Shown: positions 7,444-15,534 of the stretch, piece by piece
How the letters are laid out: each line of letters begins with the position of its first letter
Numbering within the stretch: position 1 is the first letter of the stretch
DNA from: Bacteroidales bacterium
Lineage (GTDB): Bacteria; Bacteroidota; Bacteroidia; Bacteroidales; Tenuifilaceae
Length of the DNA stretch: 64,000 nucleotides
Direction of reading: 5' to 3'
Assembly: GCA_013141385.1 (NCBI GenBank)
Contig: JABFRB010000015.1
Span: forward strand, 1 to 64,000
The notes under the pieces: model-generated
Database searches by the model: none
Told to the model about the DNA's origin: nothing
The model's input: only the letters and a program-made list of their open reading frames with translations
Position numbers and translations under genes: made by a program

Positions 7444-10110
7444 ATGAAATCAAAATTGAACTTTAGCTGGATTTATTGGCTTACATTTTCTGTTGTTATT
7501 TTCGTTACATCGTGCAAAAACAATGGGTTTCCAAAATTGATATTAAAAGAAGGGTTCAAAGGAAAGATTGATTTAAAAAATGTGCAATTAGCAGGGCCTT
7601 TTTTATACGACAGTTCAAAAACAAATGAAATAAATTCTATAGAGGAGAACAATTTGGAATGTTTTGGTTTAAGGGAGGACAGTTTAAGTGAAAAGGATTT
7701 TCTTAAAATTAGCTATGAGTCCGCAACAAATAAAAAATTTCTTCATCAAAACTTTAAAAATATATCGTTTAATGTTACCTCTGATAATATTGATTTTCTA
7801 GATTTGATTGGGAAAACTGGTATAGTGGGGAAAGAAAGTAATTTTTACCTTGCATGTAACATTAAAAGCGATAACGAGCAAAAAATTATTTTACTTGCCA
7901 GCACATGCTTTGGAATAAAAATCTGGTTAAATAACCGCTTGATACAAAAGGAGACAGGAAAAATCTCATTCCCCAAAGGGTTTGACTACTTTATGACACT
8001 GCCTCTTAAAAAAGGTAAAAATTTTTTAATGATAAAAACAAATCGTGGAATAAATCATATATGCTGGAGATTGATATGTAAATTTTCCGATATCCAAACG
8101 GCAAAAGAGGAATATGGAATAAATTGTTTTACAGATTTCATTGTTAACCCCATTGTACAAAATCAAGATACGTTGAATACATATGTTGGGGGATATATGG
8201 CAGGAAAAACCATTAAGGTTTATATTTCTGATAAAATTAACAATCACAAAATATATGACAGCATAAACGTTACAGCAGATGCGGTTGGCTATTGCCAAAT
8301 TCCTGTTAACTCTTTAAAAGATGATTTTTATAAATGTTCTTTTATATCGCCGCCTGATACATTCAAAGAAATGTTTTATCATGGGGATATATTAAAGTTA
8401 AATGATTCGTTTAAAGCAGAGATTGAAGCTTTGAAAATACTTAACAAACAAGATAAGGCAAGTCTTGATGGAGCAATGGAAAGACTTGACTATTTATTGC
8501 ATAAAGAATATCTAATTAAATCGAGGAGTGAAATAAAATTTAATGATAAAAACGTGATGATAACTGCATTTTCTATACGAAACATATTGGAAAATGCAAA
8601 GAAGGACGAAAGCAAACTATATAAAAATGCCCGGGAAACATATTTAAGGGCATACCTATCAAAAATAGATGGACAATATCAATATTACATGTTTCATGTT
8701 TCAGATAAAGTACTGGCACAAAAAAATATTCCACTGGTTATTGTACTGCCCTTTTCTCATAACCCGTTAAGCCCAATGTTGAAAAGCTGGTATCTTTCTA
8801 ATATAGATCAAATTGAATGGGAAAAACAACTTGCAGATAATACAGGTTTTGCCCTTTTATGGCCTTATCTCAGGGGCAATTCATCTTCTAGTCCCATTAG
8901 CACAACTGATTTTTTCGAAGCCTTTGAAGATGTTAAACAAAATTATAATATTGATCCTGACAGGGTGTTTTTAATGGGAGATTGTGCCGGTGCGACCAGA
9001 GTGCTTATGCTGGCAAGCAGATATCCCGACATGTTTGCAGGCTTATCTTTATTTCAAGCCGTGACAAAATCTCAATTTGACGCCTACAATATTCCAATCA
9101 ATTTTGTAGGCAACCTTTTCAATATACCAATCTATGTTTACCACAGTACTAAAGATGATGTTATCTCTGTAAGTAATTCAGATGATTTTGTTAATTTGGC
9201 AGAAAGTTATGGATTTAAACCGCTATATAACAGAAATGAAAAAGAGTCCCATTACAATTTGCCTAAAAACTGCCACTATCCAATATTTCAATTTTTTAAA
9301 AACAAACACAGGAACCAATGTCCTGACACCATTTATTACACAACCTATGAACAAAAGTATAACAAAGCATATTGGATCAGGTTAGATCAATTTATACAGC
9401 AAGGTAAAGCAGAAGTTACAGCAATATATGATAATAATAAAAACAGCATTCAAGTTAAAACAGTAAATATTTCTGAATATACTATTTTCCCGAAAAATCT
9501 TAAGAGTGATAAAAGCAAACCCATACTCATCTATACAAATGGCAAGGTAAGTTATAAAGGTTTAATCTGCGACAGTATTTGTATCAATTTAGGCCAGAAA
9601 AAACCGTTGAACAACCAGAAAAACAAATACATTGAAGGGCCCATTAATCACTTTTTTGCGGATAAGTTCGCATATATTCAACCAGACAATGACACGTCTA
9701 TTTCCGGTATGATTTCGAGGGATTGGGGCCAACAGGCTTTCTTCAACCTGAATACAATAAAGGAAAATAAATATAATGAGTCTTTTAACGATTGTAATAT
9801 CATACTTTTTGACAACCAATATAAGAACCCTAAAATATGCGATCTTATCTCCCGATTACCTATAAAGTATGATAAATCAAACTTAATATTCAGGAATGAG
9901 GAGATAAAAGAGAAAAATCTTTCTTTTTGTTTCATATACCCCAACCCGTTTAATACAAAAAAATATGTTTTATACATGGGTGCCAATCGAGCAGAAGATT
10001 TCCGATTGTATGGAAAAAATTTTGTAATCATTGGCAATTATGATTACGTGATATGGAATAAAAAAGGTTACGAGATTAAAAAAGGATTTTTTGATTTAAA
10101 CTGGCAGTAA
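7444..10110 (+). CDS. Large lipoprotein with an alpha/beta-hydrolase domain, Cys nucleophile
   Basis: An 888-residue lipoprotein: hydrophobic signal with lipobox VTSC (Cys at about 24). Residues ~30-370 look beta-rich and are unassigned. Residues ~400-620 form an alpha/beta-hydrolase (prolyl-oligopeptidase/esterase-like) domain. It has VIVLPF, a nucleophile elbow MGDCAGATRV (Cys about 513 where Ser is usual), HSTKDDVIS (candidate Asp about 570) and NCHYPIF (candidate His about 609). Cys as nucleophile is known in dienelactone-hydrolase-type enzymes. The last ~250 residues resemble the C-terminal part of surface peptidases but I cannot name it. Probably outer-membrane anchored and acting on peptides or esters. 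Long AT-rich flanks suggest it is transcribed alone. Confidence 0.6.
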   Translation: MKSKLNFSWIYWLTFSVVIFVTSCKNNGFPKLILKEGFKGKIDLKNVQLAGPFLYDSSKTNEINSIEENNLECFGLREDSLSEKDFLKISYESATNKKFLHQNFKNISFNVTSDNIDFLDLIGKTGIVGKESNFYLACNIKSDNEQKIILLASTCFGIKIWLNNRLIQKETGKISFPKGFDYFMTLPLKKGKNFLMIKTNRGINHICWRLICKFSDIQTAKEEYGINCFTDFIVNPIVQNQDTLNTYVGGYMAGKTIKVYISDKINNHKIYDSINVTADAVGYCQIPVNSLKDDFYKCSFISPPDTFKEMFYHGDILKLNDSFKAEIEALKILNKQDKASLDGAMERLDYLLHKEYLIKSRSEIKFNDKNVMITAFSIRNILENAKKDESKLYKNARETYLRAYLSKIDGQYQYYMFHVSDKVLAQKNIPLVIVLPFSHNPLSPMLKSWYLSNIDQIEWEKQLADNTGFALLWPYLRGNSSSSPISTTDFFEAFEDVKQNYNIDPDRVFLMGDCAGATRVLMLASRYPDMFAGLSLFQAVTKSQFDAYNIPINFVGNLFNIPIYVYHSTKDDVISVSNSDDFVNLAESYGFKPLYNRNEKESHYNLPKNCHYPIFQFFKNKHRNQCPDTIYYTTYEQKYNKAYWIRLDQFIQQGKAEVTAIYDNNKNSIQVKTVNISEYTIFPKNLKSDKSKPILIYTNGKVSYKGLICDSICINLGQKKPLNNQKNKYIEGPINHFFADKFAYIQPDNDTSISGMISRDWGQQAFFNLNTIKENKYNESFNDCNIILFDNQYKNPKICDLISRLPIKYDKSNLIFRNEEIKEKNLSFCFIYPNPFNTKKYVLYMGANRAEDFRLYGKNFVIIGNYDYVIWNKKGYEIKKGFFDLNWQ

Positions 10111-10389
10111 TAAATTGAAATTATCATATATCCCAATGGCTATATGAATGTTCGTTTCTTATTAGTATTAAGTAAAAAGTGCTTGATTTTTCTCTTTTTT
10201 CAACTTTAAATAACTTTTACTATATTTACAATCAGAGTACACAAACCCGCTAGCACTTAGCATATTTTGTCAAAACGAACATTATTCCGATAAATAAAAT
10301 GAAGAAAGTCTCAATATCTTGCAACCTTATTCTGTTTGGGTTTTACTTTTAAAACAATAGTTTCCAAACATTCAAATGAACAGATAAAA
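10111..10389. other. Intergenic region before a VOC pseudogene
   Basis: About 280 bp, AT-rich. An ATG-initiated 17-codon frame at about 10301 (MKKVSISCNLILFGFYF then stop) looks like the start of a signal peptide from a broken gene but is too short to support. Nothing else is seen. Confidence 0.3.
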
Positions 10390-10780
10390 ATGAAAAAAGT
10401 AACTGGAATTGGCGGTATTTTTTTTAAGTGTAAAGATCCTAACAAAATGAAGGAATGATATAATACTCATCTAGGTTTGAATACTGACCAGTACGGGACA
10501 ACTTTTGAATGACAACAAGGAGCAGATACAACAAAGAAAGGGTTTACCCAATGGAGCCTTTTTGCCGAAAAAACAAAGCGTTTTGAACCATCAACTCTAT
10601 AGTTTATGATAAACTATAGAGTTGAAAACATTGAAATACTTGTTGAAGAGCCAAAGAAAGAAGGTGTAACAATAGTTAACGTATGAGTATGGAGAATTCG
10701 TTCATATAATGGATATTGAGGGTAATAAAATAGAACTATGAACCCTAGTGTATGGCAAAATTGTTGGCGGGGTAACCAAA
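10390..10780 (+). pseudogene. VOC (glyoxalase-like) family pseudogene
   Basis: Reading from ATG 10390 gives the start of a VOC-superfamily protein (MKKVTGIGGIFFKCKDP, then HLGLNT, FTQWSLFAEKT, NYRVENIEILVEE), with further family sequence (EYGEFVHIMDIEGNKIEL) in a shifted frame. It is broken by TGA at 10456-10458 and 10510-10512, a TAG near 10600, a frameshift/deletion near 10685 and TGA at 10739-10741. The three TGAs fall where family members have conserved Trp (KEWY, FEW, IELW), as expected from TGG to TGA transitions. A perfect 14-bp inverted repeat (AACTCTATAGTTTA, about 10590-10620) sits at the TAG. This is a decayed gene; a functional copy elsewhere is likely. Confidence 0.75.
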
Positions 10781-10871
10781 TAGTTAAAAAACTTCGTGAA
10801 AAAATAATTACTTCATTAACTTGCAGTTAATTTGGGTATAACCTTTAAAAAAAACATTAAATTATTTAGAA

Positions 10872-11444
10872 ATGATTCTGCCGATTGTATCATACGGACA
10901 AAGTGTTCTTAGAAAAAAATGTGAAGAGATAGACCAAAACCACCCAAACCTGAACAACCTCATAGAGGATATGTGGGAAACGTTATACCCTGCTGATGGT
11001 AGTGGGCTTGCTGCACCACAGGTCGGTCATCTGATAAAACTATTTATCGTTGATAGTAAGGAGGTATTTGATAGAATGGACACGGAGGAAAGAGCTGAAC
11101 TTTTTGCAGGAGACGAAGGTATTAAGGAAACATTTATAAATGCAAGAATTATTAAGTATTCTGATGACTTATGGATTGAGAATGAAGGATGCCTGAGCAT
11201 CCCAACCTTATCTGAGGAAGTAGAAAGATCATGGGCAATTGAAATTGAATATTTCAATAAGGATTTTCAGAAACAGACAAAAATTTATTCAGGAACTACA
11301 GCAAGGATAATTCAGCACGAATACGACCATACTGAGGGTAAATTATATATAGATTATGTAAATCCATTAAAAAAAAAATTGATTAATAGCAAACTGATTA
11401 AGATTTCTAAAGGAGAGATAAAAACCAAGTATAAAATGAAATAA
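10872..11444 (+). CDS. def: Peptide deformylase
   Basis: A 190-residue enzyme that removes the N-formyl group from nascent proteins; cytoplasmic. All three motifs are present: motif 1 GSGLAAPQVG (43-52), motif 2 EGCLSIP with metal-ligand Cys107, and motif 3 HEYDHTEG (His149, Glu150, His153). Length is normal for the family. Context is not the classical def-fmt operon: it follows a VOC pseudogene and precedes a caspase-like gene, so it may be a second, accessory deformylase. The start has no clear SD, common in this phylum. Function is confident; whether it is the main or a secondary copy cannot be told from the window. Confidence 0.93.
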   Translation: MILPIVSYGQSVLRKKCEEIDQNHPNLNNLIEDMWETLYPADGSGLAAPQVGHLIKLFIVDSKEVFDRMDTEERAELFAGDEGIKETFINARIIKYSDDLWIENEGCLSIPTLSEEVERSWAIEIEYFNKDFQKQTKIYSGTTARIIQHEYDHTEGKLYIDYVNPLKKKLINSKLIKISKGEIKTKYKMK

Positions 11445-11664
11445 AGAAGATCTAAAAACTGAATTTCTATAAAGAATAAGCATAGTACACAACATTTGTA
11501 AGTTCTCACAAACCTACACTCAAATCAACGATTTGCAAAATATTTATAATTTCCCTACCACATTTACTTTAATTGGTTGCTTTTTACAAATTGAATTAAA
11601 TAAATAGTCTACCTTCGGAGTACAAAATCAATATAAAGTATTGAGCAATTTATAACATAAATAA

Positions 11665-13071
11665 ATGAAAAAAACTGCTATTTTATTGATAGTGACATTA
11701 TTGTCAGCAAACGTTTTTTCTCAAAGTGAAGAATTCGTTTATACAAACTCACCATATGGATACAATGTTGAGATTAAATTTCCAACTAAACCAATTCTTA
11801 GTGGGAATGTAAATTCTCTTTCCGACCCCCCAGTTGCAACGTTAAATCTTCAAGTAGAAGGGGGTTTAAATTATCAGATATTAATTCAGAAAAAAGTTGC
11901 TCTCTTGAATTGGGTAAATACTTTTAAAAGACTTGGTGGAGTAGTTAAAAGCAAATATGAAATAGGCAGACTAAAGGTAACGGAAATGGAGATTCAACGT
12001 CAAGGTGTTTGCTATAAGTATAAAATAGTCTTATATGGCGATGCCTACATTCTGGCATACGTCTCTAGCCAGTCATATGCTCAGGATAAAGACGTGTTTC
12101 CATTTTTTAATTCCCTAAAGGTGAATGGGCAATTAGTTCAAAATCCCAATACTGACAATAGTAAATTTAAAACCTATGCCATTAATTATTCCTCTAAGGC
12201 TAAAACCGATACAATTACAAAAATTGTATACGTTAATTCCAACTCAAAAAGTAGTTATCAATATGAAAAGTTATCGAATGTAGATAAAAATATACCCAAA
12301 AGCACTACATCAAACCCTTACCGTTTCGCTTTAGTTATAGGCAATGAGGATTATAGTTCTCATCAGGTAGATTTAAAGAGCGAAAGCAATGTTGATTATG
12401 CAAGAAATGATGCTTCGGCATTTAAAGATTACTGTATAAATACTCTAGGCATACCAGAGAAGAATATTACCTTTTTACTTGATGCTACTGTTGGGCAGAT
12501 TAATCAGGGCATTGATAAGCTTAAACTACTTTCAAAAGCGTGTAATGGAAAATCCCAATTAATTGTATTTTATGCTGGACATGGGCTCCCTGATGAAAAT
12601 ACGAAAGAACCCTATTTAATCCCCGTTGATGTGAATGGTGCAAATGTTACATCAGGAATTAAATTACAGGATTTATACTCAAGTCTCACAATGTTTCCAT
12701 CGGAGCGCATCACGGTTTATTTAGATGCATGTTTTACGGGAGGGGGCAGAAATGCTGGTTTAATTGCAAGTCGTGGTGTAAAGGTTAAACCGAAAGAGGG
12801 TGTCCTTGCTGGAAATATCGTTGTATTCTCATCAAGTAGTGGAGAGCAATCATCACTTCCCTTTGCTGATGAAAAGCATGGTATGTTCACCTATTATTTA
12901 CTAAAAAAACTACAAGAGACTGAAGGGGATGTAACCTACTCAGAACTATTTGAATCCTTAAATGAAAAAATATCCATTGAAAGTTTACTTGTAAACTCCA
13001 AAGAGCAAAACCCTGTAATTAATACCAGCCAAGATGTGGCTGAAACATGGAAGCAGTGGAGATTAAAATAA
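11665..13071 (+). CDS. Secreted caspase-family (C14) cysteine protease
   Basis: A 468-residue protein: signal peptide 1-20 (ending VFSQ), an uncharacterised region to about 200, then a caspase/metacaspase p20-like domain from NPYRFALVIGNEDY. The catalytic dyad is intact: His in FYAGHG (about 305) and Cys in LDACFTGGG (about 355). After the catalytic Cys come VVFSSSSGEQSS and HGMFTYYLLKKL, usual in bacterial caspase homologues. It should cleave after a basic or acidic residue in periplasmic or extracellular substrates; the substrate is unknown. The two small membrane-protein genes downstream could be functionally linked but are not tightly spaced. Confidence 0.8.
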   Translation: MKKTAILLIVTLLSANVFSQSEEFVYTNSPYGYNVEIKFPTKPILSGNVNSLSDPPVATLNLQVEGGLNYQILIQKKVALLNWVNTFKRLGGVVKSKYEIGRLKVTEMEIQRQGVCYKYKIVLYGDAYILAYVSSQSYAQDKDVFPFFNSLKVNGQLVQNPNTDNSKFKTYAINYSSKAKTDTITKIVYVNSNSKSSYQYEKLSNVDKNIPKSTTSNPYRFALVIGNEDYSSHQVDLKSESNVDYARNDASAFKDYCINTLGIPEKNITFLLDATVGQINQGIDKLKLLSKACNGKSQLIVFYAGHGLPDENTKEPYLIPVDVNGANVTSGIKLQDLYSSLTMFPSERITVYLDACFTGGGRNAGLIASRGVKVKPKEGVLAGNIVVFSSSSGEQSSLPFADEKHGMFTYYLLKKLQETEGDVTYSELFESLNEKISIESLLVNSKEQNPVINTSQDVAETWKQWRLK

Positions 13072-13072
13072 T

Positions 13073-13192
13073 ATGAGTTTGCAACAAATAAAAGATGGCG
13101 ACACAACTAAAGAATTGACAATTACAAAGTTTTTACTAACTTACGGGTTAAAGTTGGAAATTTGCCATCCTAAACTATATCGCAAAATTTAA
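13073..13192 (+). CDS. Small ORF, 39 residues, doubtful
   Basis: An ATG two bases after the caspase stop opens 39 codons with a protein-like composition (MSLQQIKDGDTTKELTITKF at the start). No signal peptide, membrane segment or family is recognised and no SD is seen. It may be translationally coupled or may be chance. Confidence 0.2.
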   Translation: MSLQQIKDGDTTKELTITKFLLTYGLKLEICHPKLYRKI

Positions 13193-13235
13193 AAAGCTAT
13201 ATAAAGCAGATATTAACCACTAACAAAGTACAATA

Positions 13236-13595
13236 ATGGAAAATTCAACATTTTTTCTGACGTATCTACTCACATTCATGTTCTGCGTAGCAGTAACGGT
13301 TGGTCTAATCTATTTAGTTAACAAAGGACTTAAACGATTCTTTAAAGTATATAGTAATGATATTGATATCGCAAGGTTTTTTGTTAAGTTAACTAACATT
13401 ATTATAATACTTGGAGGTGTTGGCGCCGCCTTAAAAAACACTTACAATGTAGGTGAAAAGTCTAACTGGCTAACACTTATATGGGATTCCGCAGCACAAA
13501 TTCAGGAATCATTAGGTCGTCTGTTTACAACATTAATAGTTTTGGCTATAACATTTTTTATTCTTCACATTGTTGCTAGATTGATTAAAAAATGA
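13236..13595 (+). CDS. Small integral membrane protein
   Basis: 119 residues with three predicted membrane segments: about 7-29 (LTYLLTFMFCVAVTVGLIYL), 46-65 and 93-115. A charged loop (GLKRFFKVYSNDID) follows the first. No enzymatic motif and no family I recognise. It is followed 127 bp later by another small membrane protein of similar size and layout (13723-14109), so the two may act together. Confidence 0.6.
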   Translation: MENSTFFLTYLLTFMFCVAVTVGLIYLVNKGLKRFFKVYSNDIDIARFFVKLTNIIIILGGVGAALKNTYNVGEKSNWLTLIWDSAAQIQESLGRLFTTLIVLAITFFILHIVARLIKK

Positions 13596-13646
13596 AACAC
13601 CCATGTAATTGAGATTACATATACACCAATGAACAGAATATGGGTG

Positions 13647-13722
13647 TTCCATACGCTCAGTACTGAGTCTTAAAATTATAACCGTAACTTATTAATTATT
13701 AATGAACTAAAAACATGTACGT
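13647..13722 (+). promoter_or_regulatory. Shared leader sequence, copy A
   Basis: The bases up to the ATG at 13723 align without gaps with 49430-49505, upstream of an unrelated metallophosphoesterase gene. Both begin TTCCATACGCTCAGTACTGA and share ACTTATTAA, TATTAA and the final TGyATGAAA-like context. In this copy CTCAGTACTGAG is a perfect 12-bp palindrome. A conserved transcriptional or translational control element is inferred. Confidence 0.6.
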
Positions 13723-14109
13723 ATGAAAAGTTGGACAGAATTTCATATTGCTATTGTTTATTTTGCGGGACTATTCATTGCGCTTACTTCAAGTGTTCTA
13801 ATTGTTTTATATCTACGACCATTTAAGTTTGTTATTAATAAATTAACCGAAAAATTTGATGCACTCTGGAGTGGTGGTTTTATTTCAACAATTATAATTG
13901 CTGGGTTATTGGGCTCAATGGCTGTATCTTTCAGAGACTGTGAAGGGAAATATGACTATCTACTTAAATCGGAAAATGCAACCATTTCTAAAGGACTGGA
14001 ACAAGTTTCAAGTTCCTTTACCTATGTGGCATTAGTTTTAGGGCTCTGGTTAATTATCATTTTGATTTTATCGCTAGTCAGAAATAAAAGTAAAATGCCG
14101 ATTAATTAA
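13723..14109 (+). CDS. Small integral membrane protein behind a conserved leader
   Basis: 128 residues with membrane segments at about 9-30 (IVYFAGLFIALTSSVLIVLY), 50-70 (GFISTIIIAGLLGSMAVSF) and 98-120 (YVALVLGLWLIIILILSLV). The loop between the second and third carries CEGKYDY. No family recognised. The ~80 bases upstream are nearly duplicated before the gene at 49506, suggesting common regulation with that membrane metallophosphoesterase. Confidence 0.6.
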   Translation: MKSWTEFHIAIVYFAGLFIALTSSVLIVLYLRPFKFVINKLTEKFDALWSGGFISTIIIAGLLGSMAVSFRDCEGKYDYLLKSENATISKGLEQVSSSFTYVALVLGLWLIIILILSLVRNKSKMPIN

Positions 14110-14252
14110 CTAGATATTCAATTTGTTACAGTTAGTTATTGAGCCAAAGCAAGCATTCTAAAGTTGTAATCCATTAAATAAAATGAATAGTTTGTTAGCT
14201 GATCGACATTAAAGATTTTGCTAATTTAGCAACCACTTTTTAACTATAACAA

Positions 14253-15182
14253 ATGAAACAATATCTTTTACTAGCACTCTTCTTTGTAATAACCGTCACA
14301 TCTTATTCGCAAAATTTAACCGATGAAGAAACCAAATTATATAATCTCATCATGGAATATTGGAAAGCGAATGGGCTTCCCAACATTCCAATTTCTCCAT
14401 CGCTTACTATTGTTGCCCAAACACATGTTAAGGATTTACAAAATAATCATCCCGATAATGAACCCTGCAATATGCATAGCTAGTCTGCCAAGGGTAATTG
14501 GACTCCTTGCTGCTATACCCCCGATCATACGCAAGCGCAATGTATGTGGAATAAACCTAGTGAACTAACATCATATAAGGGAAACGGTTTTGAAATTGCT
14601 CATTGGTCTAGTAGTAATGCCATTGCTGAAGATGCTTTGGATGGTTGGAAGAATAGTTCGGGTCATGTAATACTTAATCAGGATATATGGATCAACAGCA
14701 CATGGAATACTATTGGTGTGGGCATTTACGAAAACTATGCAGTTGTATGGTTTGGAGAGGAAAAGGATAAAGAAAGTAAGTTGAACAATCAAACACAAAT
14801 AAATATGGAAAGTGTATCACCAAACATCTTTGTAAAGGACATTAAAGAGACAATCGCATTTTATGAGATACTAGGATTCAAAGTAAATGCAGCCGTTCCC
14901 GATGAGGAAAATCCAATATTTGTTTTAATGACCTGCGGTAGCACAACATTCATGTTCCAAACCTTTGCCAGTCTTGGCAACGATTTGCCTCAAATCAAAA
15001 GACAAGATGGTGGTTCCCTTTTACTATACATTCAACTAAAAAGCATCAGAGCATTCTATGAGAAAATAAAGGACAAAGTCACCATTTTAAAAGGACTTGA
15101 AAAGACATTCTACGGTGCAACCGAATTTTCAATTATCGACAATAATAACTACATACTTACCTTTGCTGAGGATGAGAAGTAG
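14253..15182 (+). pseudogene. CAP-domain/VOC fusion gene with an in-frame amber codon
   Basis: One continuous frame of 310 codons interrupted only by TAG at 14481-14483. Before it: a signal peptide (1-19) and the start of a CAP/SCP-like domain, ending NEPCNMHS. After it the same frame continues SAKGNWTPCC, then MWNKPSELT and a typical CAP ending (SSGHVILNQDIW, then GVGIYENYAVVWFGEE). In this family Trp usually occupies the amber position, so TGG to TAG is the likely change. From about residue 185 a VOC (glyoxalase/bleomycin-resistance-like) domain follows (SPNIFVKDIKETIAFYEILG). A secreted CAP-VOC fusion is unusual. The product may be dead, read through, or reinitiated downstream. Confidence 0.7.
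14544..15182 (+). CDS. Open downstream part: CAP remainder plus VOC domain
   Basis: After the amber codon the frame stays open for 212 codons from ATG 14544. Residues 1-75 are the back half of a CAP domain and could not fold alone. Residues ~87-212 are a complete VOC-type domain. A second internal ATG at 14804 (preceded by AAATAAAT) would give the VOC domain by itself, about 126 residues, which is the usual size of a single-domain VOC protein. If anything is expressed, that short product is the most credible. Confidence 0.4.
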   Translation: MWNKPSELTSYKGNGFEIAHWSSSNAIAEDALDGWKNSSGHVILNQDIWINSTWNTIGVGIYENYAVVWFGEEKDKESKLNNQTQINMESVSPNIFVKDIKETIAFYEILGFKVNAAVPDEENPIFVLMTCGSTTFMFQTFASLGNDLPQIKRQDGGSLLLYIQLKSIRAFYEKIKDKVTILKGLEKTFYGATEFSIIDNNNYILTFAEDEK

Positions 15183-15219
15183 CCTAAAACAAAATCAGAC
15201 CTCACTTCCACTAATATTA

Positions 15220-15262
15220 TAACAAGAAATGGACTGTGAATAGCCCATTTCTTGTTATATTT
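15220..15262 (+). terminator. Strong hairpin after the CAP-VOC gene
   Basis: TAACAAGAAATGG (15220-15232) pairs perfectly with CCATTTCTTGTTA (15245-15257) around a 12-nt loop, followed by an AT-rich run. It ends the CAP-VOC unit and isolates it from the starch regulator. The remaining ~270 bp to 15534 hold no further feature I can support except TATGTTTG at 15468-15475, a possible -7 element without a good -33. Confidence 0.65.
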
Positions 15263-15534
15263 AACTTACCATCAAATTTTTATAACTATTTTAACCTTTC
15301 AACCTTTCTTTTTACAAAGAAAAGAGAGGTAATACTTTATCTAGGTTAACATTATCCTACAAAATAGCCTTCCATCTTAATGATTTATTGCTAAAATTAG
15401 TGTTTGATTTACAGAATCTATAAAGTATTATTAAAGGAAAAACGATTCTATGGATAATCAATTTTTGTATGTTTGTGTAAGCTAAACAACAGCTGCCAAG
15501 ATAGTTTTTAAGCAGACCTCTTAACTATAATTTT

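Noticed and set aside
10390-10780. TGA decoded as Trp
   Set aside because: TGA terminates well-formed genes in the same window, TGG is used throughout, and the VOC gene also has a frameshift and a TAG.
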